From positions 171,549 to 235,548 of the forward strand of contig JAHEGD010000004.1 in the NCBI GenBank assembly GCA_024639885.1: 64,000 nucleotides of DNA, written 5' to 3'. Origin of the DNA: Porticoccaceae bacterium. Its GTDB lineage: Bacteria > Pseudomonadota > Gammaproteobacteria > Pseudomonadales > Porticoccaceae. Every line of letters begins with the position of its first letter. The first letter of the stretch is position 1. A model generated the notes under the pieces. That model was not told the origin of the DNA, made no database searches, and saw only the letters and a program-made list of their open reading frames with translations. The translations under genes and the position numbers were made by a program. Below, one piece after another: positions 8,028 to 15,144 of the stretch.

Positions 8028-9740
8028 CTAGAGCGGGTTGAGCTGTTCGACCATCAGCTGCACCGAGCGACGGCCGCGAAACAGGTTGATGTCTAATTTG
8101 TAGAGCAGCTCAACCCGATCGCCGACGCCGTTGGCCAAGCAGTGGTCGTCGGCATTGAACCAGATCGCGTCGAGCGCGTCGCCACCGGCCAGCGCTACCA
8201 CGGTCATTTTGATGTGGCGCTCGCCGACGATGCGCTGCGTACTCACCGCAAACTGGCCGTCAAACAGCGGCTCGGGAAACTGTTGCCCCCACGGCCCACC
8301 GGCGCGCAGCTGTTCGGCGCTGGCGATTGACAGCTCGGTGAGCTCGCCGTCGCTAAACTGCACCGCTTGCAGCTGTTCGTCGCTGAGCTTGGCTGCCGCC
8401 AAGCCGACCACCGCGCCGCGAAACCGCTCCAACTGATCGGCGCCGATGGTCAGCCCAGCGGCCATCGCATGGCCGCCAAACTTGTCGATCAAGGCGGGGT
8501 TCTCGCTGGCCACTTGGTCGAATAGATCGCGGATATGCAGGCCGTCGATCGACCGCGCCGAGCCCTTCAACTGGCCGCTCTCGCTGTCGGTAAAGACCAC
8601 CGTCGGGCGGTGGTAGCGCTCTTTGATGCGGCTCGCCAGCAGCCCCACCACCCCCTCGTGCCAATCCGGCCGGTAGAGCACCAACAGCGCCGGCAGTGGC
8701 TCACCGTCGAGCTCGCCGATCACCGCGGCGAGGTCGCGCAGCGCCTCCTGCTGCATACCCTGCTCGATGGCGCGGCGGTCGCGGTTGAGTTGGTCGAGCT
8801 CACTGGCCAGCGCCAGCGCCGACTCCGGCTGTTCGGCGAGCAGGCAGTCGATACCCACCGTCATATTGTCGAGCCGGCCGGCGGCGTTGAGCCGCGGTCC
8901 GACCGCAAAGCCCAAATCGCTGGCCTGTAGCTCGCTGCGCTCGCGACCGGCCAGCTGCAGCAGCGCGCTGATACCGGGCCGACAGCGGCCGGCGCGGATC
9001 CGCCGCAGCCCTTGATCGATCAATGTGCGATTGAGCTGGTCGAGCGGCACCACATCGGCGACGCTGCCGAGCGCGACAAGATCCAGCCAGTCGGCGAGGT
9101 TGGGCTCTTGGCGATCGGCAAAGACCGCGCGCTCGCGCAGTGCCGCGCGCAGCGCCAGCAGCAGATAAAAAGCGACCCCGACACCGGCGATGGCGCGGCT
9201 GGGAAACTGGCAACCGGGCTGGTTGGGGTTGACGATCGCCACCGCTGCCGGCAGTTCAGCGCCCGGCAGATGGTGGTCGGTAATGATCACGTCAATACCG
9301 AGCTGGTTGGCCCGCGCCACCCCCTCGATACTCGAGATGCCGTTGTCGACGGTGATCAACAGACTGGGTGCAAACTGCTCGGCAGCGATATCGACGATCG
9401 CAGCGCTGAGGCCGTAACCGAGCTTAAAACGGTCGGGAACAATAAAGTCGACGCTGTACCCAAAGGCGCGCAGCGCCAGCACCATCAGCGCGGTACTGGT
9501 CGCGCCGTCGGCGTCAAAGTCACCGACAATCAACAGCCGTTGGCCCTGCTCGCGGGCGACCAACAGCCGCGCCACGGCGGCGTCGATACCCAGCAACAGC
9601 GCCGGCGCTGGTAGGGTGCTCAGTGTGTAGTCGAGTTCGCTGCGGTCACTCACTCCGCGCTGGCGGTAGAGCCGCTCGAGCAGGGGCTGACCCGGCAGCA
9701 CCAGCTCGGAGAGCTCGGCGCGGCGAACGATCGCGCTCAC
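8028..9740 (-). CDS. recJ: Single-stranded-DNA-specific 5'-3' exonuclease RecJ
   Basis: 570 residues, the usual RecJ length. RecJ degrades single-stranded DNA in RecFOR repair, mismatch repair and base-excision repair. The DHH phosphoesterase signatures are present: GDFDADGATSTAL (motif I), TVDNGIS and TDHHLPG, with the DHHA1 region near DKFGGHAMAAGLT. The GTG start follows the stop of the DUF3094 gene with no gap (TAA directly followed by GTG), so translation is probably coupled. It is the last gene of a co-directional run that begins at bioB. Confidence 0.95.
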   Translation of the reverse strand: MSAIVRRAELSELVLPGQPLLERLYRQRGVSDRSELDYTLSTLPAPALLLGIDAAVARLLVAREQGQRLLIVGDFDADGATSTALMVLALRAFGYSVDFIVPDRFKLGYGLSAAIVDIAAEQFAPSLLITVDNGISSIEGVARANQLGIDVIITDHHLPGAELPAAVAIVNPNQPGCQFPSRAIAGVGVAFYLLLALRAALRERAVFADRQEPNLADWLDLVALGSVADVVPLDQLNRTLIDQGLRRIRAGRCRPGISALLQLAGRERSELQASDLGFAVGPRLNAAGRLDNMTVGIDCLLAEQPESALALASELDQLNRDRRAIEQGMQQEALRDLAAVIGELDGEPLPALLVLYRPDWHEGVVGLLASRIKERYHRPTVVFTDSESGQLKGSARSIDGLHIRDLFDQVASENPALIDKFGGHAMAAGLTIGADQLERFRGAVVGLAAAKLSDEQLQAVQFSDGELTELSIASAEQLRAGGPWGQQFPEPLFDGQFAVSTQRIVGERHIKMTVVALAGGDALDAIWFNADDHCLANGVGDRVELLYKLDINLFRGRRSVQLMVEQLNPL

Positions 9741-9935
9741 TTAGAAGAAGTTAGCCAGATAGCCCTGGCTTACCGCGATACCGCGCGCCAACACACCCAG
9801 CCCAACCACCACCACGGCTAGGATTGCGGCCAGCACCCAGCCGCGGAACGGCTTCTTTTCAGTTTGGTTGTGACCGCTGTGCAACACGGCATTGACGCGG
9901 GCTTGGTCCTCGTCGCTGAGACGCGCTTCACTCAT
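9741..9935 (-). CDS. DUF3094 family small membrane protein
   Basis: 64 residues starting MSEARLSDEDQARVNAVL. A soluble N-terminal half ends in the family-like KPFRGW, followed by one membrane helix (about 34-55). The function is unknown. The ORF-track version begins far upstream inside bioD; the internal ATG at 9935 fits the family's length. It overlaps the bioD stop by 8 nt and abuts recJ. Confidence 0.75.
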   Translation of the reverse strand: MSEARLSDEDQARVNAVLHSGHNQTEKKPFRGWVLAAILAVVVVGLGVLARGIAVSQGYLANFF

Positions 9936-10671
9936 AACAACTCTCCACAATCGGTTGGTGATCCAGATACTCGGCCAGCGCAGTGGCGCTGGGCTCCTGC
10001 AGGTGTGGCACGACCCCCCAGCAGGGGGCCGGCAACAGCGCCCGCAGGGTGGCGATATTCTCCTCCAGCCGGGCCGTGTCGGGATCGATAATATTGGCCA
10101 CCCAGCCAACAATTTGCAAGCCGTCACGGGCGATCGCCTCGGCGGTCAGCAGCGCGTGGCTGATGCAACCGAGCCGCACCCCGACCACCAGCACCACTTT
10201 GCAGTCGAGCGCCGCCGGCAGCGCCGCCAAACTCTCGCGCGGGTTGAGCGGCACGCGCCAGCCACCGGCCCCCTCGACCAGCGCCACATCGGCCGGGGTC
10301 AGCAGCGCACCGCGGCAGTAGCCGGCAAGCTTCTCGACGGTCAAATTGAGACCCGCCTCGGCGGCGGCGAGGTGTGGGGCGATCGCCGGTTGCAGCGCCA
10401 CCGGGTTGACCTGCTGGTAGTCGAGCGCCACGCTGGCGGCCGCCTGCAGGGCCAGCGCGTCGCTGTTGCGCAGACCGTCTTCGCTCTGTTCACAGCCGGC
10501 GGCGACTGGCTTTAGCGCCAGCGTGGTCAGGCCGTGGCGGTTGAGCAGCGTCAACAGCGCGGCGGCGACTTCAGTCTTGCCGACATCGGTATCGGTGCCG
10601 GTGACAAACCAGCGCTGGCGACGGCGCACTCGGCGCTCATCGGCTGTGGTGGTATCGGCTCGTTGACTCAT
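9928..10671 (-). CDS. bioD: ATP-dependent dethiobiotin synthetase BioD
   Basis: 247 residues. BioD closes the ureido ring of 7,8-diaminopelargonate using CO2 and ATP, the penultimate step of biotin synthesis. The P-loop FVTGTDTDVGKTEVA lies near residues 22-36, KPVAAG follows the family pattern, and VEGAGGWRVPL is the conserved substrate loop. The ATG at 10671 has AGGAG 7 nt upstream and is preferred to the longer ORF. It follows bioHC by 8 nt. No bioA, which makes its substrate, is present in the window. Confidence 0.95.
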   Translation of the reverse strand: MSQRADTTTADERRVRRRQRWFVTGTDTDVGKTEVAAALLTLLNRHGLTTLALKPVAAGCEQSEDGLRNSDALALQAAASVALDYQQVNPVALQPAIAPHLAAAEAGLNLTVEKLAGYCRGALLTPADVALVEGAGGWRVPLNPRESLAALPAALDCKVVLVVGVRLGCISHALLTAEAIARDGLQIVGWVANIIDPDTARLEENIATLRALLPAPCWGVVPHLQEPSATALAEYLDHQPIVESCYE

Positions 10672-10679
10672 CGGCACTC

Positions 10680-12212
10680 CTAACTGGGCTGGGGCGATGG
10701 CAGCCGAACCGCGCGACCGCGCAGTACCTGCCAGCTGGCTTGGCAACTGCCATCAGCGGCAGTCGGGTAGTGGTCGTAGAGCGCGGCGATACGCTGGCGA
10801 CCGGTCAGTTTGCGGCTGCGCTCGCGGTGGCTGTTGTGGGCGCCGACCGCTTTGATCGACTGCAGCAGCGCGCGCACCGAGCTGTGACGTTCGCTGTGCT
10901 GGTAGACGGCGAGCTGATCGACGGCAAAGCCGGCCGCGGCCAGCGCACTGCACCAGCGCTGCGGGGTGGCAAATTGATTGATGTGGACCTGCTCGTCGAC
11001 CGCCGCCCAGGCCGCCCGCAGTTCGGCGAGGGTACCGGCCACCGGCACTGCCAGCAGCAGCTCGCCACCCGGCTCCACCACCCGCGCCAGCTCGACGGCG
11101 AGCTGCTCGAGCTGCTCACACCACTGCAGCGCAAAACTACTGAAGGCAACCGCGACCGAACGATCGGCGAGCGGCAGCGCCTCGGCGTCGGCGCAGATGA
11201 GGCCGACATCGACAGTGGCGGTACTCGCCGCCTGCTGCAGCATCCCCTCGGCGATATCGAGCCCGACCAGTTCGGCGCCGGCAAAGCGGCTGCCCAGCGC
11301 CGCCAACTGCACGCCGCTGGCAGTGCCGATATCGACCACCCGGCGCGGCTGTTGGACGGCGCTGTCGGCCAGCAGCTGCTCGGCGACGGCGGCCTGCAGC
11401 GTGGCAGCGACGGCGTAGCCGGGCGCCGCGCGGCTAAAGCTCTCTGCCACGGCGCGCTTGTCGAGCTGCGGGCGCAGGCCGGCGCTACCCAATAGCTGCT
11501 CGACCAGCCCGACAATCTGGCCGGGCGCCGCCAGTGGCAGAAAATGGCCGCCGGCACAGCGCTGGCAGGTGATATCGGGAAAGATGGTGGCGATGCGCTC
11601 TGCAGCGGCGACCGGTACCAAGTTGTCGTCGTCGCCAAACAGCATCGCCACCGGCAGCCCGCTCGCCGCCAACTGGCCGGCCGCCGCGACTAGACAGAGC
11701 TCGCCGAGCAGGCCGAGCTGGTCGGCACCGGCGGCGACCGCGGGCGGCAGCGGCAGCACAGCGGCCAGCTGCTTTTTAACGGAGCGCTGGCCGCCGCTGG
11801 CGAGCGCCGAAAAGCGCGCAATGGTCGCCGCTGGGGCGTCGCGGTAGCTGTCGACAAAGCTCGCCAGTGTCGCCGTTGGCAGCGCGGTCGGCCACTCTGG
11901 GCGGGCCACGAAGCTCAAGTTGCTGGCCACGGTCACGACCCCCGCCAGCAGCCCCGGCCGGCGCGCCGCCAGCGCCAGCGCCAACATGCCGCCCAGTGAA
12001 AACCCGACCAGCAGTGCGCGCGCGGGCAGCCGCGCGGCCAGCCAGTCCAGATAGCTCTCCAGCGAACCATCGCCAACCATCGGCTCGCTGCCGTAGCCGG
12101 GCAGGTCGAGCGCGCGGACTGGGCCAAACTGGGCCAGCAGTGGCTGCACTGTCGCCCAGCAGCGGCTGTTGCCACCCCAGCCGTGCAGCAGCACGATCGG
12201 CGTCTGCGCCAT
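10680..12212 (-). CDS. bioHC: Bifunctional BioH-BioC fusion (pimeloyl-ACP methyl esterase plus malonyl-ACP methyltransferase)
   Basis: 510 residues, two enzymes in one chain. The N-terminal alpha/beta hydrolase (about 1-245) has LLHGWGG, the nucleophile elbow GFSLGG (Ser72), an Asp in GDDDNLVP (near 196) and His223 in GGHFLPL: the BioH triad that releases pimeloyl-ACP from its methyl ester. The C-terminal half (about 250-510) is BioC, with motif I VVDIGTASGVQL (near 292) and LPLADRSVAVAFSS, which methylates malonyl-ACP to prime pimelate synthesis. The chain thus opens and closes the same pathway. The start ATG overlaps the bioF stop as TGATG; the longer track ORF adds an implausible Arg-rich leader. 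BioHC fusions are known in some marine Gammaproteobacteria such as Saccharophagus. Confidence 0.92.
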   Translation of the reverse strand: MAQTPIVLLHGWGGNSRCWATVQPLLAQFGPVRALDLPGYGSEPMVGDGSLESYLDWLAARLPARALLVGFSLGGMLALALAARRPGLLAGVVTVASNLSFVARPEWPTALPTATLASFVDSYRDAPAATIARFSALASGGQRSVKKQLAAVLPLPPAVAAGADQLGLLGELCLVAAAGQLAASGLPVAMLFGDDDNLVPVAAAERIATIFPDITCQRCAGGHFLPLAAPGQIVGLVEQLLGSAGLRPQLDKRAVAESFSRAAPGYAVAATLQAAVAEQLLADSAVQQPRRVVDIGTASGVQLAALGSRFAGAELVGLDIAEGMLQQAASTATVDVGLICADAEALPLADRSVAVAFSSFALQWCEQLEQLAVELARVVEPGGELLLAVPVAGTLAELRAAWAAVDEQVHINQFATPQRWCSALAAAGFAVDQLAVYQHSERHSSVRALLQSIKAVGAHNSHRERSRKLTGRQRIAALYDHYPTAADGSCQASWQVLRGRAVRLPSPQPS

Positions 12213-13408
12213 CAGCCGCGCCGCTCCGCCAATGCCTCGCCGCTGCAGAGCTGGCCGAGCGCCTCGAGTAGACGGTCGACGTCGCTGCGGCTGTGCGCTG
12301 CGGTCAGTGTGATACGCAGCCGGGCGCTGCCGACCGCCACGGTCGGCGGACGGATCGCGCCGACCCACAGGCCGCGCCGGCGCAACTCAGCATCGATCGC
12401 CATCAACTCGGCTTCACCGCCGATCAACAGCGGCTGTATCGCCGTCTGCGACGGCAGCAGTGGCAGCCCGAGCTGATCGCCGGCGGTGCGGAAATAGCTG
12501 ATCAACTCGTTGAGCTGGTCGCGCCGCCAACGCTCGTCGCGGAGCAGCCGCAGCGCCGCCAGGCTGGCCGCGGCGATCGCCGGTGGCTGCGCCGTGGTGT
12601 AGATATAGCTGCGCGAGAACTGCAGCAGCGATTCGATCAAGGTCTCACTGCCGGCGACAAAGGCGCCGTAGCTGCCGAACGATTTGCCGAGCGTGCCAAC
12701 CAGCACCGGCACCTGCGCGGCGCTCAGCCCGAGCTGCTCGACCAGCCCGCCGCCGTTGGCACCGAGCAGACCAAAGCCGTGCGCGTCGTCGACCATCAGC
12801 GTGGCACCCCGATCGCTGCAGAGCGCCGCCAGATCGGTCAGTGGTGCGCAGTCGCCATCCATGCTGAACACCCCGTCGGTGGCGACCAGAGTCGCCCCCT
12901 GCCCGCTCTGGTGGCTGGCCAGCTGGCGCGCAGCGGAGTCGACATCGGCGTGTCGGTAGCGCTTGCTGGTCGCCTTGCAGAGCAGCCCGCCATCAATCAG
13001 CGAGGCGTGGTTGAGCGAATCTTGAAGCAGTAGGTCGGGGCGTTCGAGCAGCGCATTGATCGTACCCATATTGGCGGCGTAACCGCTGCCAAACAGTAGC
13101 GCGCGCGGCCGCCCAGTGAACTCGGCGAGCGCCTCTTCGAGCTCGGCGTGGGCGCGGTGGTGTCCGCTGATCAGATGTGAAGCGCCGGCGCCGGTGCCGT
13201 AGCGCTGCAGCGCATCGGTCGCGGCCGCCGCCAGCGCCGGGTGGCCGGCCAGCCCCAGGTAGTCGTTGCTGGCAAAACAGAGCTGTTCGACGCCGGCCAG
13301 TGCCATCTGCGCGCCACAGCGACCGCGGCTGGCGTAGCGCTGGCGGCTGCGCTGTTGGCTGGCGCGCTCGGCGAGCCGCTGGCGCAGCCTAGCGTCTAAG
13401 TCGACCAC
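12212..13408 (-). CDS. bioF: 8-amino-7-oxononanoate synthase BioF
   Basis: 398-residue PLP enzyme that condenses pimeloyl-ACP with alanine, the first step of biotin ring assembly. FASNDYLGL is the family N-terminal signature, HASLIDG and DDAHGFGLLG line the cofactor site, and VGTLGKSFGSYGAF carries the PLP lysine. It starts at GTG 5 nt after the bioB stop, without a clear ribosome-binding site, which suggests coupling to bioB. The stop overlaps the bioHC start. Confidence 0.95.
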   Translation of the reverse strand: MVDLDARLRQRLAERASQQRSRQRYASRGRCGAQMALAGVEQLCFASNDYLGLAGHPALAAAATDALQRYGTGAGASHLISGHHRAHAELEEALAEFTGRPRALLFGSGYAANMGTINALLERPDLLLQDSLNHASLIDGGLLCKATSKRYRHADVDSAARQLASHQSGQGATLVATDGVFSMDGDCAPLTDLAALCSDRGATLMVDDAHGFGLLGANGGGLVEQLGLSAAQVPVLVGTLGKSFGSYGAFVAGSETLIESLLQFSRSYIYTTAQPPAIAAASLAALRLLRDERWRRDQLNELISYFRTAGDQLGLPLLPSQTAIQPLLIGGEAELMAIDAELRRRGLWVGAIRPPTVAVGSARLRITLTAAHSRSDVDRLLEALGQLCSGEALAERRG

Positions 13409-13413
13409 TGCGG

Positions 13414-14466
13414 TCAGGCGGGGTAGAACGGGGCGCTGCGGTCGGCGGCGGCGATCTGGCGGTGCAGCGCCTGCTCCTGCTCGCTGCTATCTTCTGCCAC
13501 CGCCACGCTCTCACGGCGGATGCCGAGCTTGGCGAACAGCTGCATATCGGTATTGGCGTTGGGGTTGGCGGTGGTCAGCAGTTTCTCGCAGTAGAAGATC
13601 GAGTTGGCGCCGGCCATAAACGCCAGCGCCTGCATCTGCTCGTTCATCTCCTCGCGGCCGGCCGACAGCCGCACGTGCGCCTTGGGCATCATGATACGCG
13701 CCACGGCGATGGTGCGGACAAACTCAAACGGGTCCAGCTCGGTCTCGTCTTGCAGCGGTGTTCCGGCGACCTTGACCAGCATATTGATCGGCACCGAGTC
13801 GGGGTGCTCGGCGAGGTTGGCGAGCGCGATCAGCAGCCCAGCGCGATCCTGCTGACCCTCACCCATGCCGATGATACCGCCGGCGCAGACTTTCATGCCG
13901 GCCTTGCGGACGTTGTCGAGGGTCTCGAGGCGGTCTTGATAGGTGCGGGTGGTGATGATCTCACCGTAAAACTCCGGCGAGGTGTCGAGGTTGTGGTTGT
14001 AGTAGTCGAGACCGGCATCGGCGAGCTGCTGAGCCTGGCTGTCGTCGAGCATACCCAGCGTCATACAGGTCTCCAGCCCGAGCGCCTTGACCTCGCGAAC
14101 CATCGCCGCCACCGCCGGCATATCGCGCTGGTGCGGCGAACGCCACGCCGCACCCATACAGAAGCGGCTGGCGCCGCTCGCTTTGGCGGCGCGGGCCTCT
14201 TCGATCACGCGGGCCACCTCGACCAGCTTCTCTTTCTCGAGACCGGTATCGTAGCGGGCGCTCTGTGGGCAGTACTTGCAATCTTCTGGGCAGGCGCCGG
14301 TCTTGATCGACATCAGCGTCGACAGCTGCACGGTGTTCGGGTCAAAGTGGCGGCGATGGACCGTTTGGGCGGCGAACATCAAATCGTTAAAGGGCTGGTT
14401 GAAAAGCGCCAAAACCTCTTCGCGCTGCCAGTCGTGGCGGATCTCTTGGGGGGCGGTGGCGCTCAT
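13414..14466 (-). CDS. bioB: Biotin synthase BioB
   Basis: 350-residue radical SAM enzyme that inserts sulfur into dethiobiotin. The SAM-cluster motif CPEDCKYC (Cys59, Cys63, Cys66) is intact; GAAWRSP and [13 protein letters not shown] are typical of BioB, as is the Arg-containing strand [10 protein letters not shown] near the [2Fe-2S] site. It is the first gene of the run bioB-bioF-bioHC-bioD-DUF3094-recJ, with a BirA-type operator and promoter immediately upstream. Confidence 0.97.
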   Translation of the reverse strand: MSATAPQEIRHDWQREEVLALFNQPFNDLMFAAQTVHRRHFDPNTVQLSTLMSIKTGACPEDCKYCPQSARYDTGLEKEKLVEVARVIEEARAAKASGASRFCMGAAWRSPHQRDMPAVAAMVREVKALGLETCMTLGMLDDSQAQQLADAGLDYYNHNLDTSPEFYGEIITTRTYQDRLETLDNVRKAGMKVCAGGIIGMGEGQQDRAGLLIALANLAEHPDSVPINMLVKVAGTPLQDETELDPFEFVRTIAVARIMMPKAHVRLSAGREEMNEQMQALAFMAGANSIFYCEKLLTTANPNANTDMQLFAKLGIRRESVAVAEDSSEQEQALHRQIAAADRSAPFYPA

Positions 14467-14498
14467 AACAACCTCATTGATCGAACGGTTAAGCGCCC

Positions 14499-14526
14499 AT
14501 CATAGGGCCACCGCCAGCACTGTCAA
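14499..14526 (-). promoter_or_regulatory. bioB promoter
   Basis: On the minus strand TTGACA (14521-14526) and TATGAT (14499-14504) are 16 bp apart. The predicted start near 14492 gives a leader of about 25 nt. The -35 hexamer is part of the proximal arm of the BirA-type operator, so repressor and RNA polymerase should compete. Confidence 0.75.
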
Positions 14527-14553
14527 CCAGATAATTATATTTGGTTTACAGTG
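14518..14553. promoter_or_regulatory. BirA-type biotin operator
   Basis: Read on the minus strand, CACTGTAAACC and GGTTGACAGTG form 11-bp arms with one mismatch around a 14-bp AT-rich centre. The core TGTAAACC-N14-GGTTGACA closely matches the enteric bio operator (TTGTAAACC-N14 to 16-GGTTTACAA). It overlaps the -35 of bioB. BirA charged with biotinoyl-AMP would bind as a dimer and shut the operon when biotin is plentiful. birA itself is not in the window. Confidence 0.85.
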
Positions 14554-14574
14554 CCGCCCGCGGCGAGACAAAGA

Positions 14575-14603
14575 GGGACAGCGACGGCGCTGGGGTTTAT
14601 ACT
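14575..14603 (+). promoter_or_regulatory. Promoter of the MarR-family gene
   Basis: GGGACA (14575-14580) and TATACT (14598-14603) are 17 bp apart and end about 33 bp before the ATG at 14636. The sequence after the -10 contains an imperfect dyad (ATACT with AGTA) that could be an autoregulatory site, but this is weak. Confidence 0.45.
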
Positions 14604-14635
14604 AATCCCACACTTACAGTAGAGATATACACCCG

Positions 14636-15127
14636 ATGAGCTCTATCGATCAGGTCTTGATCGCGGTGCGCCGCGTGATCCGCGCCACCGACCTGCAGTC
14701 CAAGTATCTGGCCCGCACCACCGGCCTGACCACCCCGCAAATTCTTATCCTGCAGACCATCAACGGCCAGCAAGAGCTGACCATTGGCCAGCTGGCGCGG
14801 GCTATCAGCCTCAGCCAAGCGACCGTGACGACGATTATTGATCGGCTCGAAAAACGCCAGTTGATCAGCCGCATTCGCTCTGCGACCGACAAGCGCAAGG
14901 TCTATCTGGAGCTCTCCGACGCCGGCCGCGAGACCCTGGCCAGCGCCCCGCCACTGCTTCAACAGCAGTTCATTGAGCAGTTCTCCAACCTCAAAGAGTG
15001 GGAGCAGTCGATGATTACCGCCTCGCTGCAGCGGGTCGCCGAGATGATGGATGCCGAGCACATCGACGCCTCGCCGGTGCTCGACGTCGGCACCCTCGAC
15101 CGCTCGTGGGAGCAGAGCGGCAGCTAG
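14636..15127 (+). CDS. MarR-family transcriptional regulator (possibly CosR/EctR-like)
   Basis: 163 residues. Helical N-terminus (RRVIRATDLQSKYLAR), then a winged helix-turn-helix with LTTPQILILQTI, LTIGQLARAISLSQATVTTIIDRLEKRQLI and the wing RIRSATDKRKVYLELS. The N-terminal wording resembles the CosR/EctR branch, which represses compatible-solute synthesis and uptake genes in marine bacteria. That fits the BetT-type carrier 17 nt away on the opposite strand (convergent). The assignment to that branch is inference; MarR membership is clear. It is divergent from bioB. Confidence 0.85.
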   Translation: MSSIDQVLIAVRRVIRATDLQSKYLARTTGLTTPQILILQTINGQQELTIGQLARAISLSQATVTTIIDRLEKRQLISRIRSATDKRKVYLELSDAGRETLASAPPLLQQQFIEQFSNLKEWEQSMITASLQRVAEMMDAEHIDASPVLDVGTLDRSWEQSGS

Positions 15128-15144
15128 CCGCCCCGCCCTCGCGG

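Noticed and set aside
13462-14505. A 347-codon plus-strand ORF opposite bioB
   Set aside because: Shadow of bioB; the real frame has the radical SAM motif.
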